This document shows, piece by piece, positions 38,935 through 47,988 of a stretch of 64,000 nt of DNA; the stretch's first letter is position 1; the number at the start of each line of letters is the position of its first letter. This DNA is from Pseudorhodoplanes sp. (GTDB taxonomy: Bacteria; Pseudomonadota; Alphaproteobacteria; Rhizobiales; Xanthobacteraceae): positions 1,442,332 to 1,506,331 of the forward strand of contig JAVSMS010000001.1 of assembly GCA_032027085.1 (NCBI GenBank). Reading direction: 5' to 3'. Both the position numbers and the translations under genes were made by a program. The notes below the pieces were generated by a model. The model saw only the letters and a program-made list of their open reading frames with translations, did no database searches and was not told the DNA's origin.

Positions 38935-39654
38935 ATGAGAAACGGACACCAGAGCAACAAGCATCAACATCAGCACCATCGGATGCGGGGACGTAACCGC
39001 GGCGGCGGCAAGAGCCACAATCCGCTGACCCGTGTTTATGAATCCAACGGTCCGGATGTGAAAATCCGCGGGACGGCCAACCACATCGCCGAGAAATATA
39101 TCCAGTTGGCGCGGGATGCGACCGCGTCGGGCGACCCGGTGGCCGCGGAAAATTACTATCAGCACGCCGAGCATTATTTCCGTCTGATCGCCGCAGCGCA
39201 GGAGCAGTTGCGGCAGAATCAACCGTTCCAACAACCGCGTCCCGACAGCGGCGAGGCGCGGCAGGACGACAACTACGATGACGGCGAGGACAATGCGCAG
39301 CCGCAGTTCGGCGGCGAGCCGCATTCGCCACGCGACCAACAGCCAAGCCACGCGCAGCCCTATCAGCGCGACCAGCAGCAGCCCTATCCGCCGCGCGATC
39401 CGCAGCCGCGGCACGACAATCGTCAGCAGAATGCGGCTGATACGAACGACGTCGATCGCCTGCCATCTTTCATCACCGGCGGCAATCAGCCGCAGCCGCA
39501 TGCCGGCAACGGCCAGCAGAACGGCCACGACAACCAAGGCGACCGTTTCCCGCTGCATCGGCGGCGACGGCGCGGCCATCGCGGGCCACGTCCGGACATG
39601 GCCGCAGGCGCCCAAAGCGACGCGCCAGACGACGCGTCTCCGGCCGGCGAGTAA
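38935..39654 (+). CDS. DUF4167 domain protein
   Basis: Protein of 239 residues. The conserved DUF4167 core (about 15-95) reads RMRGRNRGGGKSHNPLTRVY, then NGPDVKIRGTANHIAEKYIQ and ENYYQHAEHYFRLI. The rest is Gln/Asp/Arg/His-rich low complexity ending in a basic HRRRRRGHRG cluster. The basic ends suggest RNA binding (inference). It follows prmC at a distance and ends in a strong terminator. Confidence 0.9.
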   Translation: MRNGHQSNKHQHQHHRMRGRNRGGGKSHNPLTRVYESNGPDVKIRGTANHIAEKYIQLARDATASGDPVAAENYYQHAEHYFRLIAAAQEQLRQNQPFQQPRPDSGEARQDDNYDDGEDNAQPQFGGEPHSPRDQQPSHAQPYQRDQQQPYPPRDPQPRHDNRQQNAADTNDVDRLPSFITGGNQPQPHAGNGQQNGHDNQGDRFPLHRRRRRGHRGPRPDMAAGAQSDAPDDASPAGE

Positions 39655-39675
39655 CCACATATCCTTTGAAAGACG

Positions 39676-39707
39676 ATCATGGCCGGCTTGTCCGGCCATG
39701 ATTTTTT
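39676..39707 (+). terminator. Strong terminator after the DUF4167 gene
   Basis: A perfect 11-bp stem, ATCATGGCCGG (39676-39686) with CCGGCCATGAT (39692-39702), loop CTTGT, is followed by T residues to 39707. It starts 21 nt after the DUF4167 stop. The T run overlaps the stop codon of the converging methyltransferase gene. The stem sequence belongs to the CCGGGC/GGCCGG repeat family. Confidence 0.85.
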
Positions 39708-40446
39708 AGACGCGCGCGGCGCCCGGTGCGGGCGCCAGCGCCGGTTCGAGCGAAGGCACCAGTTTGCGCTTTTCCCGCCGCGCCGGTATCGCGCGATAGA
39801 CCTGCTTGGTCGCTTCCACGATATGCACACCGGCGAACGGCGCCGAAATCGTCGCACCCGTCCGCTCCCAGGCAACCGCCGTGCGCAGAAACCAGCCGCG
39901 TGGAATCGGCGGCACATACAGAGCCTCGCCCCAGCCATTGGGCGTGAACAGTGTTTCGCGCAGAATCTTGGTGATCTGTCCGCGCGAATAGGGACGGCCA
40001 TGGCCGAACGGTGTCGTATCGATACGCGCCCACAGGCCGCGCCGATTGGGTACAACCGCCAGCAACCGCCCGTTCGGCGCCAGCACGCGCCAAACTTCGC
40101 GCAGCAGGGCGACCGGATCGTCAGTCATTTCCAGGGCATGCACCAGTAATACGCGGTCGACGGCGGCTTCGGTCAGCGGCAATCCGGTCTCATCGACCAG
40201 AGCCGCAAGGCCGGGCCGTGCCGAGGGCCATTTTACGACGCCTTGCGCCGCTGGCATCAAGGCGATGCAGCGCTCCGCTTCCTCGCGAAACAGCCCAAGA
40301 TAGGGCGTGGCATAGCCGATGCCGGCGACGCGCAGCCCGCTGAGATTGCCCCAGTGCGCGCGGATACCGCGTCCGACAAAGCGGCGGGCGACCACTCCCA
40401 GCCCCTGCGAATAAAAATCGCGCAGATCGACAACATCGATGAACAT
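39706..40446 (-). CDS. Class I SAM-dependent methyltransferase-like protein
   Basis: Protein of 246 residues. The motif order GLRVAGIGYATPYL (motif I region), VDRVLLVHALEMTDDPVALL and LREVWRVLAPNGRLLAVVPNRRGLWAR fits the UbiE/type-11 methyltransferase fold. The canonical GxGxG is weak, so SAM binding is probable rather than certain. It is convergent with the DUF4167 gene and divergent from gloB by 228 bp. I know of this gene next to gloB in related genomes, but the substrate is unknown. Confidence 0.8.
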   Translation of the reverse strand: MFIDVVDLRDFYSQGLGVVARRFVGRGIRAHWGNLSGLRVAGIGYATPYLGLFREEAERCIALMPAAQGVVKWPSARPGLAALVDETGLPLTEAAVDRVLLVHALEMTDDPVALLREVWRVLAPNGRLLAVVPNRRGLWARIDTTPFGHGRPYSRGQITKILRETLFTPNGWGEALYVPPIPRGWFLRTAVAWERTGATISAPFAGVHIVEATKQVYRAIPARREKRKLVPSLEPALAPAPGAARV

Positions 40447-40674
40447 GCGTCAAGATTACCACGAATTTCTTCAACGAAAGCCGAAGGGCCGCCCGCCGCT
40501 TGACGAATGAACCCCGTCCATGATCGCGCGAAGCGCTTCCGCTTCGCCGGATCATAGGTCGTGTTAATAGGTTAGCGCGCGATCGGACGCAAAACCGGTC
40601 TCCACTTTTGCTGATCGCGCTCACGGCATGTTAGCGTTACTTTGTCTATCCCTGCCCCCAACAACGAGTGCTTC

Positions 40675-41442
40675 ATGGCCGCCCAGACCCATTTGTTTCC
40701 GTGCCTGTCCGACAATTTCGGCGTCTTGCTGCACGATTCCGCGACCGGCGCGACAGCCTCGATCGACGCGCCGGAAGCAGCCGCGGTCGAAGCGGCGCTG
40801 AAGGCAACCGGCTGGACGCTCACGCATATCCTGGTGACACATCATCATCACGACCACACCGACGGCATCGCCGCGTTGAAAGCAAACTACAAGTGCCGCG
40901 TGATCGGCCCGCGCAACGAGGCTGCGAAAATCGCCGATCTCGATGAGATGGTGGCGGAAGGCGACGCCATCAAGCTGGGCTCCCTGACCGGCCGCGTGCT
41001 CGATACTCCGGGCCACACCGCCGGTCATATTTCGCTTGTGTTCGATGCCGACAAGCTCTCCTTTGTCGGCGACACGCTGTTCTCGATCGGCTGCGGCCGT
41101 GTGATCGAAGGCACGATGGAGCAGATGTGGAATTCGCTGCTCAAGCTGCGCGCCTTGCCCGACGACACGAAGTTTTTTTGCGGCCATGAATATACGCTGG
41201 CCAATATCAAATTTGCCCTCACCATCGAGCCGGACAATGCCGCGTTGAAGACGCGCGCGAAGGAAGCCGAGCAGTTGCGCGCGGCCGGCAAGCCGACGAT
41301 TCCCGTAACGATCGGGGCGGAAAAAGCGGAGAATTGTTTTCTTCGCGCCGATGTTCCCTCTGTCGCTGCGGCGCTTGGCATGAGCGGGAAATCGCCTGCT
41401 GAGGTATTTGCAGAAATCCGCACTCGAAAGAATAACTTCTGA
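40675..41442 (+). CDS. gloB: Hydroxyacylglutathione hydrolase (glyoxalase II)
   Basis: Hydrolyses S-lactoylglutathione to lactate and glutathione in methylglyoxal detoxification. A metallo-beta-lactamase-fold enzyme of 255 residues from the ATG at 40675 (MAAQTHLFPCLSDNF). The zinc site THHHHDHTDG at 55-64 supplies H56, H58, D60 and H61, and CGHEYT provides another ligand. A TTG 11 codons upstream is also in frame but gives a non-family extension. Confidence 0.95.
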   Translation: MAAQTHLFPCLSDNFGVLLHDSATGATASIDAPEAAAVEAALKATGWTLTHILVTHHHHDHTDGIAALKANYKCRVIGPRNEAAKIADLDEMVAEGDAIKLGSLTGRVLDTPGHTAGHISLVFDADKLSFVGDTLFSIGCGRVIEGTMEQMWNSLLKLRALPDDTKFFCGHEYTLANIKFALTIEPDNAALKTRAKEAEQLRAAGKPTIPVTIGAEKAENCFLRADVPSVAAALGMSGKSPAEVFAEIRTRKNNF

Positions 41443-41447
41443 TCTAC

Positions 41448-41876
41448 ATGCGCTCGCATTCAGCAGCCGACATCATTCGCCTGCTCGACCTCCAGCCGCA
41501 TCCCGAAGGCGGGCATTACCGTGAAACTTTTCGGGATTCCAGGACCGTGCACGCCGGGCGTGCCGCTTCCACCGCCATTCATTTTCTTCTGGCAAAGGGG
41601 GAGCGTTCGCATTGGCATCGCGTGGACGCGGCCGAGGTCTGGCATTGGCATGCCGGTGCCCCGCTGAAACTCCAGATCGCCGATGGTGCAAAAGTGACAA
41701 CCATCACGCTTGGCGCTGACCTCCTGGCAGGTGAACAGCCGCAGGCCGTCGTGCCCGCGGGAGACTGGCAGGCGGCAGAGACCTTGGGCGACTGGACCCT
41801 GGTGGGCTGCACCGTCGCGCCGGGATTTGATTTTTCCGGCTTCGAATTGGCGCCGAAGGACTGGTCGCCGACCTAA
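41448..41876 (+). CDS. Cupin-fold DUF985 family protein
   Basis: Protein of 142 residues with the Cupin_5/DUF985 pattern: IIRLLDLQPHPEGGHYRETF, then STAIHFLLAKGERSHWHRVD, EVWHWHAGAPL and GCTVAPGFDFSGFEL. The histidines could bind a metal, but activity is unknown. It starts 5 nt after gloB and is likely co-transcribed. Its last 4 nt overlap the 3' end of the converging DMT gene. Confidence 0.9.
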   Translation: MRSHSAADIIRLLDLQPHPEGGHYRETFRDSRTVHAGRAASTAIHFLLAKGERSHWHRVDAAEVWHWHAGAPLKLQIADGAKVTTITLGADLLAGEQPQAVVPAGDWQAAETLGDWTLVGCTVAPGFDFSGFELAPKDWSPT

Positions 41877-42748
41877 ATCTTTTTTCTGAATAGCATGTCC
41901 TTCGCCGCCAGCAATCCACCACCGGCGATCAGGACCGCCGCGACAACGAGTGATAATGTCGCCTCGGCAAATCCTGCGAGCACGAGAAAGATCGTGGAGA
42001 AAACCGGCGCCGCGTAGGAGGTCGCTCCAAGAATGCGGATATCGCCGCGTTTCACGCCGATGTCCCACACGTAGAATGCCGCGCCGACCGGTCCCAGGCC
42101 GAGCGCAAGAACGGCCAGCCACTGGCTCACACCGTCTGGCCAGACCGTCTGCTCGAACAACAGATGACACACGCCGCCGAGAACAGCCGTGACAAGGCAG
42201 AAGCCCACCACTGCATCGGTTGGCACCGCCGCAAAACGGCGCGACAGCACTGAATAGATCGCCCAGACAAAGGCGGCGATGAAGGCCGCGCAATACCCCG
42301 GAAGGAATTCAGCCGCAAAGCCAAGCTGTACACGCCCCGCGACGAGCACGATGGTGCCGGCAAGACCGAGCATTGCGCCGGCGACATGATGCGTCTTCAG
42401 CTTTTCACCGGGGAGGAAGGCGGAGAACAGGACGATGAGCAGCGGCCAGAGATAATTTATCAGCCCGGACTCGGCGGGCGGCGCAAGACGCAACGCCATG
42501 AAGTAAAGTGCGTGATAACCGAACAGACCGAAGATGCCGAGCGCCCAGACCTGCGGCAGCTGATGCAAAGCCTTGATGGCATCCGGGCGGAAAATCCAGC
42601 TCGCCGCGCCGAGCAGCGCACCGATCGCGAATGTCATCGCAGCAAGCTGGAACGGCGGTACGCGGCCGGAAGCCGCCGTCAGCACCGCCAGCAGCGACCA
42701 CATCATGATGGCGGTGAAGCCGATAAACGTGGCCGCGCGCGACGTCAT
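41873..42748 (-). CDS. DMT superfamily transporter (YddG-like)
   Basis: Membrane protein of 291 residues with about ten helices in two EamA units. The start MTSRAATFIGFTAIMMWSLL and the later GYHALYFMALRLAPPAESGL and NYLWPLLIVLFSAFLPGE resemble the aromatic amino-acid exporter YddG; substrate inferred only. I take the ATG at 42748; a GTG at 42769 is in frame. It starts about 34 nt after phbB on the same strand. Confidence 0.88.
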   Translation of the reverse strand: MTSRAATFIGFTAIMMWSLLAVLTAASGRVPPFQLAAMTFAIGALLGAASWIFRPDAIKALHQLPQVWALGIFGLFGYHALYFMALRLAPPAESGLINYLWPLLIVLFSAFLPGEKLKTHHVAGAMLGLAGTIVLVAGRVQLGFAAEFLPGYCAAFIAAFVWAIYSVLSRRFAAVPTDAVVGFCLVTAVLGGVCHLLFEQTVWPDGVSQWLAVLALGLGPVGAAFYVWDIGVKRGDIRILGATSYAAPVFSTIFLVLAGFAEATLSLVVAAVLIAGGGLLAAKDMLFRKKI

Positions 42749-42782
42749 GGCTACGGGAGCAAGCCACACGTAAAGTGTGTAG

Positions 42783-43508
42783 TCAGCTCATATACTGCCC
42801 GCCATTGGCGGTAAGGGTCGAGCCGGTGATGAAACCGGCGTCGTCAGACGCCAGAAACACGACGCAGCGCGCGATCTCCTCCGGCTCGCCAAGCCGCCCC
42901 ACCGGAATCTGCGGCAAAATATTCTTTTGCAGCACTTCCTGTGGCACTGCCTTCACCATTTCGGTGCCAATATAGCCGGGGCAGATCGCGTTGACCGTAA
43001 TCCCGCTTTTGGCCCCTTCCTGCGCCAGCGCCTTGGTGAAGCCAATCTCGCCGGCTTTCGCGGCCGAGTAATTCACCTGGCCGACCTGGCCCTTCTGACC
43101 GTTGATTGACGAAATATTGATGATGCGACCGAACTTGCGTTCACGCATGCCTTCAATCACGGGCCGCGTCATGTTGAACAGCGAGCCGAGATTGGTGCTA
43201 ATCACGGCATTCCAATGCTCCGGCGTCATCTTGTGAAACATGGTGTCACGCGTGATGCCGGCATTGTTCACCAGCACGTCGACCGGGCCGAGATCAGCTC
43301 CGATCTGTTTCAGGCCCGCGGCACAGGCGTCATACGAGGATACGTCCCATTTGTAGACGGGAATGTCCGTCTCGCGCCTGAATTTCTGGGCAGCCTCGTC
43401 GTTGCCGGCATAATTGGCCGCAACACGATAGCCGGCATTCTTCAGCGCAATCGAAATGGCGGCGCCGATTCCTCGCGTGCCGCCTGTCACCACAGCTACC
43501 CGTGCCAT
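42783..43508 (-). CDS. phbB: Acetoacetyl-CoA reductase
   Basis: NADPH-dependent reductase giving (R)-3-hydroxybutyryl-CoA for polyhydroxybutyrate. A short-chain dehydrogenase of 241 residues from the ATG at 43508. TGGTRGIG at 8-15 binds the cofactor; the catalytic residues are S134, Y147 and K151. It is downstream of phbA across a hairpin. The frame is open 13 codons further up, but MARVAVVTGG is the family start. Confidence 0.95.
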   Translation of the reverse strand: MARVAVVTGGTRGIGAAISIALKNAGYRVAANYAGNDEAAQKFRRETDIPVYKWDVSSYDACAAGLKQIGADLGPVDVLVNNAGITRDTMFHKMTPEHWNAVISTNLGSLFNMTRPVIEGMRERKFGRIINISSINGQKGQVGQVNYSAAKAGEIGFTKALAQEGAKSGITVNAICPGYIGTEMVKAVPQEVLQKNILPQIPVGRLGEPEEIARCVVFLASDDAGFITGSTLTANGGQYMS

Positions 43509-43589
43509 ACTTGCAAAGCCCCTCTTTGTTCGGGCCGAAGCCCGCATTCCTCCGGACGCATTTTTTCTTTCAATATGGGCAAAACAATA

Positions 43590-43612
43590 ACGGCCGGGTC
43601 AAGCCCGGCCGT
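43590..43612 (-). terminator. Hairpin between phbA and phbB, possible partial terminator
   Basis: A 9-bp stem, CGGCCGGG against CCCGGCCG plus one A-T pair, is followed on the minus strand by TATTGTTTTG. It sits 37 nt after the phbA stop. It may lower phbB expression relative to phbA. It is also a member of the CCGGGC repeat family, so its position may be incidental. Confidence 0.45.
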
Positions 43613-43648
43613 CATCGCATTTAGTCTGAATTGAACGAAACGACGTCG

Positions 43649-44827
43649 TCAGGCGCGTTCCACGCACATAGCAATGCCCATGCCACCGCCGATGCACAAT
43701 GTCGCGAGCCCTTTCTTGGCGTTGCGCTTCTGCATTTCGTAGAGCAGGGTCACGAGGACGCGGCCGCCCGAGGCTCCGATCGGATGACCGATCGCGATGG
43801 CCCCGCCATTGACGTTGACCTTGGAGGTATCCCAGCCGAGATCCTTGTTCACGGCACAGGCCTGCGCAGCAAAGGCTTCATTGGCCTCGATCAAATCGAG
43901 ATCCTCGATTTTCCAGCCCGCCTTTTTCAGTGCTGCGCGCGAGGCCGGGATCGGCCCAGTTCCCATGATGGAGGGGTCGACGCCTGCGTGTGCCCAGGAC
44001 ACGATGCGCGCCAGCGGCGCCTTGCCCAGCTTGGCGGCTTCGCTGGCCTTCATGAGCACCACCGCGGCGGCGCCGTCATTGATGCCGGAGGCATTGGCCG
44101 CCGTGACTGTGCCTTCCTTGTCGAAAGCGGGGCGGAGCTTGGCGATGGACTCCATCGTCACGCCGGCCTTCGGATATTCGTCGGTATCGACGACGACATC
44201 GCCCTTACGCGCCTTTAGCGTCACAGGGACGATCTCGTCCTTGAACCGGCCGGCCTTCATCGCCGCCTCGGCCTTGTTCTGCGAGGCGACGGCGAACTCA
44301 TCCTGCTGTTGGCGGGTGATCTGCCATTGCTTGGCGACATTCTCGGCCGTGTTGCCCATGTGATAGCCGTTGAAGGCATCCCACAGGCCGTCCTTGATCA
44401 TGGTGTCGACCATTTCGAGCGGGCCCATCTTGGTGCCGCTGCGCAGATGCGCCGCATGCGGCGCCTGGCTCATCGATTCCTGGCCGCCGGCGACGACGAT
44501 TTCGGAATCTCCGTTCAGGATCGCCTGATATCCAAGCGCCACGGCGCGCAGGCCCGATCCGCAAAGCTGGTTAACGCCCCAGGCCGGGCTCTCGACCGGG
44601 ATGCCGGCCGCGATCGACGCCTGGCGCGCGGGATTCTGTCCCTGACCGGCGGTGAGAATCTGCCCCAAAATCACTTCCGACACGCGCGGCGCCTCGACGC
44701 CCGCACGGTTAAGTGCGGCCTCAATTGCGACCTTGCCCAGTTCATGCGCCGGCAGGTTTGCGAACGCGCCGTTAAATGCGCCGACCGGCGTGCGCGCCGC
44801 ACCGACAATGACGATGTCGTCCTTCAT
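43649..44827 (-). CDS. phbA: Acetyl-CoA C-acetyltransferase (beta-ketothiolase)
   Basis: Condenses two acetyl-CoA to acetoacetyl-CoA, first step of polyhydroxybutyrate synthesis. A thiolase of 392 residues from the ATG at 44827 ([16 protein letters not shown]). The catalytic residues are C89 ([10 protein letters not shown]), H348 ([11 protein letters not shown]) and C378 (TLCIGGGMG), at the same numbers as the well-studied Zoogloea enzyme. It is divergent from phaR. Confidence 0.96.
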   Translation of the reverse strand: MKDDIVIVGAARTPVGAFNGAFANLPAHELGKVAIEAALNRAGVEAPRVSEVILGQILTAGQGQNPARQASIAAGIPVESPAWGVNQLCGSGLRAVALGYQAILNGDSEIVVAGGQESMSQAPHAAHLRSGTKMGPLEMVDTMIKDGLWDAFNGYHMGNTAENVAKQWQITRQQQDEFAVASQNKAEAAMKAGRFKDEIVPVTLKARKGDVVVDTDEYPKAGVTMESIAKLRPAFDKEGTVTAANASGINDGAAAVVLMKASEAAKLGKAPLARIVSWAHAGVDPSIMGTGPIPASRAALKKAGWKIEDLDLIEANEAFAAQACAVNKDLGWDTSKVNVNGGAIAIGHPIGASGGRVLVTLLYEMQKRNAKKGLATLCIGGGMGIAMCVERA

Positions 44828-45081
44828 TGCAGAACTCCTGTTGGTGGACCGGGACCGGATCTGGCAACAGCTTGCGGCCGGGTTGTGCCGGGCGCGGAAC
44901 AAACCCTATTCACGGCCTATTTGCCTGCCCCTCGATAGCACGACCACGGGCGACGGCAAATCGCCCCCTGCATGCAACGGCCGGAATGGAGGCCTGCACA
45001 AAACGGTGGCTCGACGGCTGGAAATTGCCTATTTTGAAACTATCGGCCCGCACCATGGGCCTTGGGAGCGTGAACCCCCGG

Positions 45082-45666
45082 ATGGCCAATACCGAAGCAC
45101 CCATTACGATCAAGAAATACGCCAATCGGCGCCTCTACAACACCGGGACAAGCACTTACGTCACGCTGGAAGATTTGGCGACGATGGTGAAAGACGGCGA
45201 AGACTTCGTCGTCTATGACGCGAAAAGCGGCGAGGACATCACACGATCGGTACTCGCGCAGATCATCTTCGAACAGGAGAACAAGGAAGGGCAGAACCTG
45301 CTGCCGATCAATTTCCTGCGTCAACTGATCCGGTTCTACGGCGACAGCATGCAGATGCTGGTCCCTCGTTATCTGGAAGTGTCCCTTGAGTCGCTGACCA
45401 AGGAGCAGGAAAAATTCCGCCAGCAGATGGCGCAGGCCTTTGGCGTCGGTTCATTCGGGCCGCTGGAAGATCAGGTGCGCCGAAACATGGAAATGTTCGA
45501 GAAGGCGTTCTCGATGTTCACCCCTTTCGCCCGTCCTGCCGGCGCGAGCAAAGAGCAGCCTTCAAGCGAAGCCGGCAACAAGTCACCCGCCGATTTCGAC
45601 GAGATGAAGCGTCAGCTTGAGGAAATGCAGAAGCGGCTCGACCGGATGGCAGAGAAGGACAAATAG
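45082..45666 (+). CDS. phaR: Polyhydroxyalkanoate synthesis repressor PhaR
   Basis: DNA-binding repressor that also binds PHB granules and represses phasin and other PHB genes. The protein is 194 residues from the ATG at 45082. The N-terminal domain ITIKKYANRRLYNTGTSTYV is the PHB/PHA accumulation regulator DNA-binding domain (about 8-70), followed by the regulator domain and a helical C-terminus. It shares 254 bp of upstream sequence with phbA. No phaC or phasin gene is present here. Confidence 0.94.
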   Translation: MANTEAPITIKKYANRRLYNTGTSTYVTLEDLATMVKDGEDFVVYDAKSGEDITRSVLAQIIFEQENKEGQNLLPINFLRQLIRFYGDSMQMLVPRYLEVSLESLTKEQEKFRQQMAQAFGVGSFGPLEDQVRRNMEMFEKAFSMFTPFARPAGASKEQPSSEAGNKSPADFDEMKRQLEEMQKRLDRMAEKDK

Positions 45667-45669
45667 TCC

Positions 45670-47445
45670 TTACGCCGAGTGCTGAACGGCCTTGGCGGTT
45701 TCTGCCTGCCAGGGCCGATGCAGCGACGCACGGCCGACCAGTTCTCCCTGCAGATAGTCGCAGCCCCAGTCCGTGAGCAAAGTCGCGGAGGCTTCGTCCT
45801 GCACCCATTCGGCGACGGTCTTGAGACCGAGGCCGCATCCAAGGTCCAGCATGGTGCGCACAAATGTCCGGTCATCCTGCGATTTCATCATGTTCTGCAC
45901 GAACTCGCCGTCGATCTTGATGACATCGACGCCGAGCTTGCGAAGATTGCGGAAGGATGTGTAGCCGGCGCCGAAATCATCGATGGCGATGCGTACGCCG
46001 AGATCCTTCACCCGGGCAACGAAGCCGCGCGTATCATCCAGATTGTGAATGGCGGCAGTCTCGGTGATTTCGACGATCAGGCGCTCTGCGGCGTCGCGAT
46101 TCGCCCGCAAAAGCGCACCCAGACGGGACCACCATTCCGCATCTGTCGTTGAAGCCGGCGACACGTTCAGGCTCACATGCAATTGCGGATTTTCAACGAG
46201 CTCCGTGATCGCCAGTTCCAGCACGCGCTGATCCAGCAGACGCACGAGGCCGAGCCGTTCCGCAATGGGAACGATCCTGTTGGCAGGAACGATCGTGCCG
46301 TCTGCGCGGCTTATCCGCATCAGACATTCATAGAAGGCCGGCTGCCGGCTGTGCGCTTCCACCACCGGCTCATAAGCCAGCACGATACGGCGTTCGTTCA
46401 GCGCGGCGACGATCTTGTCGGTTACTTCCATATTTTCGCGCCGGATCGCCTCGCGCTCGATACTCGGCTGATAGGCGAAAAACGACCCCGGACGCTTGGC
46501 CTTGGCGCGGTCCAGCGCTTCCTGCGCACGCGCCAGAACCTCATGCACATTTGCGGCCTGACGCGGAGCGGTCACTCCTCCGATCGTCACGGTCACCGGC
46601 ACCGGCCCGGCTGCGGTGATCACGATATTGTCGCGCACCGCCGCCAGGAAGCGCTCGGCCGCGTGCACCATGTCATCGGGCGAGCAACGTTTCAGGATGA
46701 TACCGAATTTGTTGCCGGCGAACTGCACAAGGGAATCTTCCGAACGCATGCGGGTGCGCAGACGCGTGCCCACCGCGCTGATGACTTCATCAGCGATATC
46801 GTAGCCGTAGCCCTCGTTGATGCGGTTCAGTCCGTCAATGGCGACGAGCATGAAGCCGCACGAGGCGCGAAGCTGCGTGGCTTCCTGCAGCGCGGCGTTG
46901 AGTGGGCCGGTGACATGCTCGCGGCTGATCCAAGCGACCGCGCCGGGCGACGCGACGCGCTCGCCAGCGTGGCAGGGATTTGCAATGCAGCGGACTACGC
47001 CATGAGCGAGGACGGGACGACCTTCGGGCCCCGCGAACCACCGCCCGCTATCCTCCAGCCAATGCCGTGGCGAGCGCGACGAGGCACTGAGGCAATAGCG
47101 AATCCGGTAAGGGACGCCTGTGCCAGCGTCCGTCTCCTGCGATTGCGTCACCGCACTCGCCGGGGTCTCGACATTTGCGGCATCAAGCAATGCGGCATAG
47201 GCGCGGCCGGTTGCAATCAAATGAGGATCGCGCAAGCCCAGCACATTCGGCGCGTTCGAACTCCACCGCAGGGAGTCGCTGTCGATACGCCATTCATAGG
47301 CGGCTTCGCCGACAGAGTTCACGACGCCGACGATATCGGGCGAAGAGAGGCAATTGCAATCGGCACGGCGTGACGAAGCTGCCGACGATTTACCGCCCCG
47401 CGCGCGGGCGCGATCAGCACGGGATCTCGACGGCTTTTTCGTCAC
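45670..47445 (-). CDS. PAS-GGDEF-EAL protein with degenerate GGDEF site
   Basis: Protein of 591 residues (GTG start at 47445, AGGA upstream). An N-terminal PAS-like part covers about 37-110. The GGDEF-fold domain (about 165-325) has AGNKF at 243-247 instead of GG[D/E]EF, so it should not make c-di-GMP. The EAL domain (about 340-585) reads ECL at 373-375 but keeps E373, N427, E459, D489, D490, K510, E546 and Q566, so phosphodiesterase activity is plausible. Its stop is 3 nt from that of the converging phaR. Confidence 0.9.
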   Translation of the reverse strand: MTKKPSRSRADRARARGGKSSAASSRRADCNCLSSPDIVGVVNSVGEAAYEWRIDSDSLRWSSNAPNVLGLRDPHLIATGRAYAALLDAANVETPASAVTQSQETDAGTGVPYRIRYCLSASSRSPRHWLEDSGRWFAGPEGRPVLAHGVVRCIANPCHAGERVASPGAVAWISREHVTGPLNAALQEATQLRASCGFMLVAIDGLNRINEGYGYDIADEVISAVGTRLRTRMRSEDSLVQFAGNKFGIILKRCSPDDMVHAAERFLAAVRDNIVITAAGPVPVTVTIGGVTAPRQAANVHEVLARAQEALDRAKAKRPGSFFAYQPSIEREAIRRENMEVTDKIVAALNERRIVLAYEPVVEAHSRQPAFYECLMRISRADGTIVPANRIVPIAERLGLVRLLDQRVLELAITELVENPQLHVSLNVSPASTTDAEWWSRLGALLRANRDAAERLIVEITETAAIHNLDDTRGFVARVKDLGVRIAIDDFGAGYTSFRNLRKLGVDVIKIDGEFVQNMMKSQDDRTFVRTMLDLGCGLGLKTVAEWVQDEASATLLTDWGCDYLQGELVGRASLHRPWQAETAKAVQHSA

Positions 47446-47661
47446 GGCGATCCTGTTTCAGGGAACGCAGCGTCGCAAATTGCGACGCGACCGGTCGGCT
47501 GTACGCTCATCAGACTAGGCCGAAAGCCTAAAAAAACGGAAAAATCAAAGCTTTGCTTTTGCTGCTTTTGCTGGGGAACCTTCCCTGCCCCGCCGGCATA
47601 GAGCTTGCGACAACTCCTGTTAACGAGGACATGATGTCCCGAAATGAGACAGGAGGAGGCG

Positions 47662-47979
47662 TTGGCCAGAATTAGCACACTGCGCACGGTGCCGACCGGC
47701 CGGTTCGAGCCTGCAGACTCGGCTGATATCGCCGGACCGGAGACGTCGCCGCGGCGGGATCTGGTCCGCATCGAACCGGCCGCATCTTCCGCCTCTGTTC
47801 ATCTCGCGCGGGCCCGGCCGCAAGCGGCCTTTCTGGCCCATCTGCTCGCGGTCGCGCAGCGAGCACCGCAGACGCAGGAAAAGCGGCGCGCCGCGCCCCA
47901 GGACGCGATCAACAGCTATGCCGCGACGGGCCGAGCTGCTCCTGCCGTCCCAGGCCGCTCATTGAAGCGTGCTGTCTGA
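47662..47979 (+). CDS. Small conserved-looking hypothetical protein
   Basis: Protein of 105 residues starting MARISTLRTVPTGRFEP. The TTG at 47662 is chosen because AGGAGGAGG lies a few nt upstream; an ATG six codons earlier would put that Shine-Dalgarno inside the gene. The segment RPQAAFLAHLLAVAQRAPQT followed by a basic KRRAAPQDAINSY stretch looks like a conserved motif. No signal peptide or membrane segment. Function unknown. Confidence 0.6.
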   Translation: MARISTLRTVPTGRFEPADSADIAGPETSPRRDLVRIEPAASSASVHLARARPQAAFLAHLLAVAQRAPQTQEKRRAAPQDAINSYAATGRAAPAVPGRSLKRAV

Positions 47980-47988
47980 CGCTGAAGA

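Noticed and set aside
44940-44990. PhaR operator of the CTGC-N3/4-GCAG type between phbA and phaR
   Set aside because: Only a CTGCATGCA-like string was found; it lacks the full second half-site.
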